From an uncultured Eubacteriaceae bacterium (GTDB taxonomy: Bacteria; Bacillota; Clostridia; Eubacteriales; Anaerofustaceae): a stretch of DNA of 5,323 nucleotides. The translations under genes and the position numbers were made by a program. Shown here piece by piece: positions 4,979 to 5,323 of this stretch. The notes beneath the pieces are model-generated. The model saw nothing but the letters and a program-made list of their open reading frames with translations. It was not told the origin of the DNA and did not search any database. Position 1 is the stretch's first letter; each line of letters opens with the position of its first letter. The DNA is taken from contig CAMSGF010000073.1 of the NCBI GenBank assembly GCA_947058225.1, positions 1-5,323 of the forward strand, in the 5' to 3' direction.

Positions 4979-5008
4979 TTATAGCCGTTTACCAGACGGC
5001 TTTTTTTT
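4881..5008 (+). ncRNA. Possible short plus-strand RNA divergent from rep
   Basis: TTGACT (4881-4886) is followed 17 bp later by TAATAT (4904-4909); a perfect TATAAT also occurs at 4899-4904, but only 12 bp from the TTGACT. The strong terminator at 4983-5008 would end a transcript of roughly 95 nt. The RNA would fold small stems (AGCG/CGCT at 4926-4941, GTATA/TATAC at 4949-4966) and encodes nothing obvious. Plasmid replication regions often encode small control RNAs, but this one does not overlap rep. Confidence 0.3.
4983..5008 (+). terminator. Plus-strand intrinsic terminator
   Basis: AGCCGT (4983-4988) pairs with ACGGCT (4996-5001), extendable by one T-G pair, over a short loop and runs into eight T residues (5001-5008). 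It is compact, GC-rich and strong. No plus-strand gene precedes it, so it either ends the short RNA from near 4912 or shields the region from read-through. Confidence 0.8.
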
Positions 5009-5012
5009 ATGC

Positions 5013-5050
5013 TTAAAATAATTTTATTATACAATTTAAAAAAAATCAAT
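5013..5050 (+). repeat. Left arm of a 38-bp inverted repeat
   Basis: Bases 5013-5044 are identical to the reverse complement of 5292-5323 (32 of 32). After one mismatch the match continues to 5050/5286, giving 37 of 38. The arm starts TTAAAATAATTTTATTATAC and is almost pure A/T. The two arms enclose 235 bp. The block could be a MITE-like insertion or the replication origin region. Confidence 0.9.
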
Positions 5051-5090
5051 AGTAGAGAAAACAAGAACATTTTAGAATTGATATGTTTAT

Positions 5091-5118
5091 TCTTTTCAGT
5101 TTTAACAAACTGAAAAGA
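5091..5118. repeat. Perfect 12-bp hairpin with TAAC loop, origin candidate
   Basis: TCTTTTCAGTTT (5091-5102) and AAACTGAAAAGA (5107-5118) are perfect complements around the loop TAAC. It lies between the large inverted repeats and 26 nt before a second hairpin with the same loop. Rolling-circle Reps nick in such hairpin loops, but the CRESS consensus nonamer is absent. Confidence 0.55.
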
Positions 5119-5143
5119 TACAATACATATTTTTATACGCTAC

Positions 5144-5221
5144 AACGGCTAACGCCGTTTCCGCCTTACGCTTGCCGCAACTCTCAGAACGGCTAACGCC
5201 TATCTTCGAGATTGCTAACGC
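5144..5221. repeat. Iteron-like GCTAACGC repeats, the first in a perfect hairpin
   Basis: GCTAACGC occurs at 5148-5155, 5192-5199 and 5214-5221. The first two are part of a perfect 13-bp direct repeat AACGGCTAACGCC (5144-5156, 5188-5200). The offsets are 44 and 22 bp, four and two helical turns, which would put them on one face of the helix. Related TTACGCT (5166-5172) and ATACGCT (5135-5141) lie nearby. The first copy is also a hairpin, AACGGC-TAAC-GCCGTT. The block is strikingly GC-rich within A/T-rich DNA. Rep binding is inferred. Confidence 0.5.
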
Positions 5222-5285
5222 TTTTAAGTGAATGGAATTTTTACAAACTCACCTAATCTTTTCTATTGCCGTTTTTGCACTTATA

Positions 5286-5323
5286 ATTGAGTTTTTTTAA
5301 ATTGTATAATAAAATTATTTTAA
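5286..5323 (-). repeat. Right arm of the 38-bp inverted repeat
   Basis: This is the reverse complement of 5013-5050 with a single mismatch at 5291. It ends on the last base of the window, so its true outer limit and any target duplication cannot be seen. It carries a TATAAT at 5305-5310 with no matching -35. Confidence 0.9.

Larger units (their letters stand above)
4821..5323. other. 503-bp non-coding region upstream of rep
   Basis: No credible gene is present; the longest plus-strand ATG frame (5083-5196, 37 codons) runs through palindromic repeats and has no ribosome binding site. The region contains GCAT...AAAAGG repeats, a possible plus-strand promoter and terminator, and a 311-bp block bounded by 38-bp inverted repeats with origin-like hairpins and iterated motifs. 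Such content is what one expects of a replication control region. A unique rep promoter could not be fixed. Confidence 0.65.

Noticed and set aside
5083..5196. Plus-strand 37-codon frame and a minus-strand open frame across the GCTAACGC repeats
   Set aside because: The plus frame has no ribosome binding site and the minus frame has no start codon; both are made of palindromic repeats, so they are better explained as non-coding.
5013..5323. CRISPR array or IS element
   Set aside because: There are no regularly spaced repeat-spacer units, and the inverted repeats enclose no transposase frame.

Overview
The window looks like chromosomal DNA of a low-GC Firmicute, most likely a clostridium, into which a small AT-rich mobile element has inserted. 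The clostridial reading rests on A/T-rich codon use, GGAG-type ribosome binding sites, a YgiT-type zinc-ribbon gene coupled to an ABC-2 permease, and a 16-bp match to the ParB site parS. The species cannot be named from the sequence alone.

Left part (1-2130, probably host or older accessory DNA). The C-terminal 29 codons of an unrecognised + strand gene end at 92. A minus-strand pair follows: an ABC-2 type permease (485-1105) and a small zinc-ribbon protein (220-480), 4 nt apart and apparently translationally coupled. The permease lacks a clean N-terminus, and no ATPase partner is in the window. Upstream of it lie a promoter, a parS site and several short repeated motifs that look like operators. 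Next comes a divergent pair: a Cro/C1-type regulator (1363-1578, minus) and a small membrane-anchored protein (1713-2075, plus), sharing a 134-bp intergenic region with a perfect palindrome and a nine-G tract in the ribosome binding site. Each gene ends in a clear intrinsic terminator.

Right part (about 2130-5323, mobile element). Two minus-strand genes dominate: a tyrosine recombinase/integrase (2245-3183) and a replication initiator (3723 to about 4799). The initiator joins an HUH endonuclease to a superfamily 3 helicase, the architecture of CRESS-DNA virus Reps and of the related bacterial pCRESS plasmids. The endonuclease motif I (ILITFNN) lies upstream of the first in-frame ATG, in a reading frame with no standard start codon. 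A well-placed ATG with a ribosome binding site is one base out of frame, so the gene may carry a start-proximal frameshift, use a non-standard start, or contain a sequencing error. I read the pair as an integrated rolling-circle plasmid or IME-like element: Rep would copy the circular form and the integrase would insert and excise it.

The non-coding DNA of the element is unusually structured. It has a 77-nt near-perfect hairpin beside the integrase 3' end, a 28-nt hairpin in the integrase leader, a 55-nt hairpin containing ATTAC between the two genes, and inverted GCAT...AAAAGGTATA repeats upstream of rep. Farthest right is a 311-bp segment bounded by 38-bp inverted repeats, holding two TAAC-loop hairpins and three GCTAACGC motifs spaced 44 and 22 bp apart. 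That last segment is the best candidate for the replication origin or, alternatively, a MITE-like insertion. The right boundary of the element is not visible, because the window ends exactly at the end of the inverted repeat.
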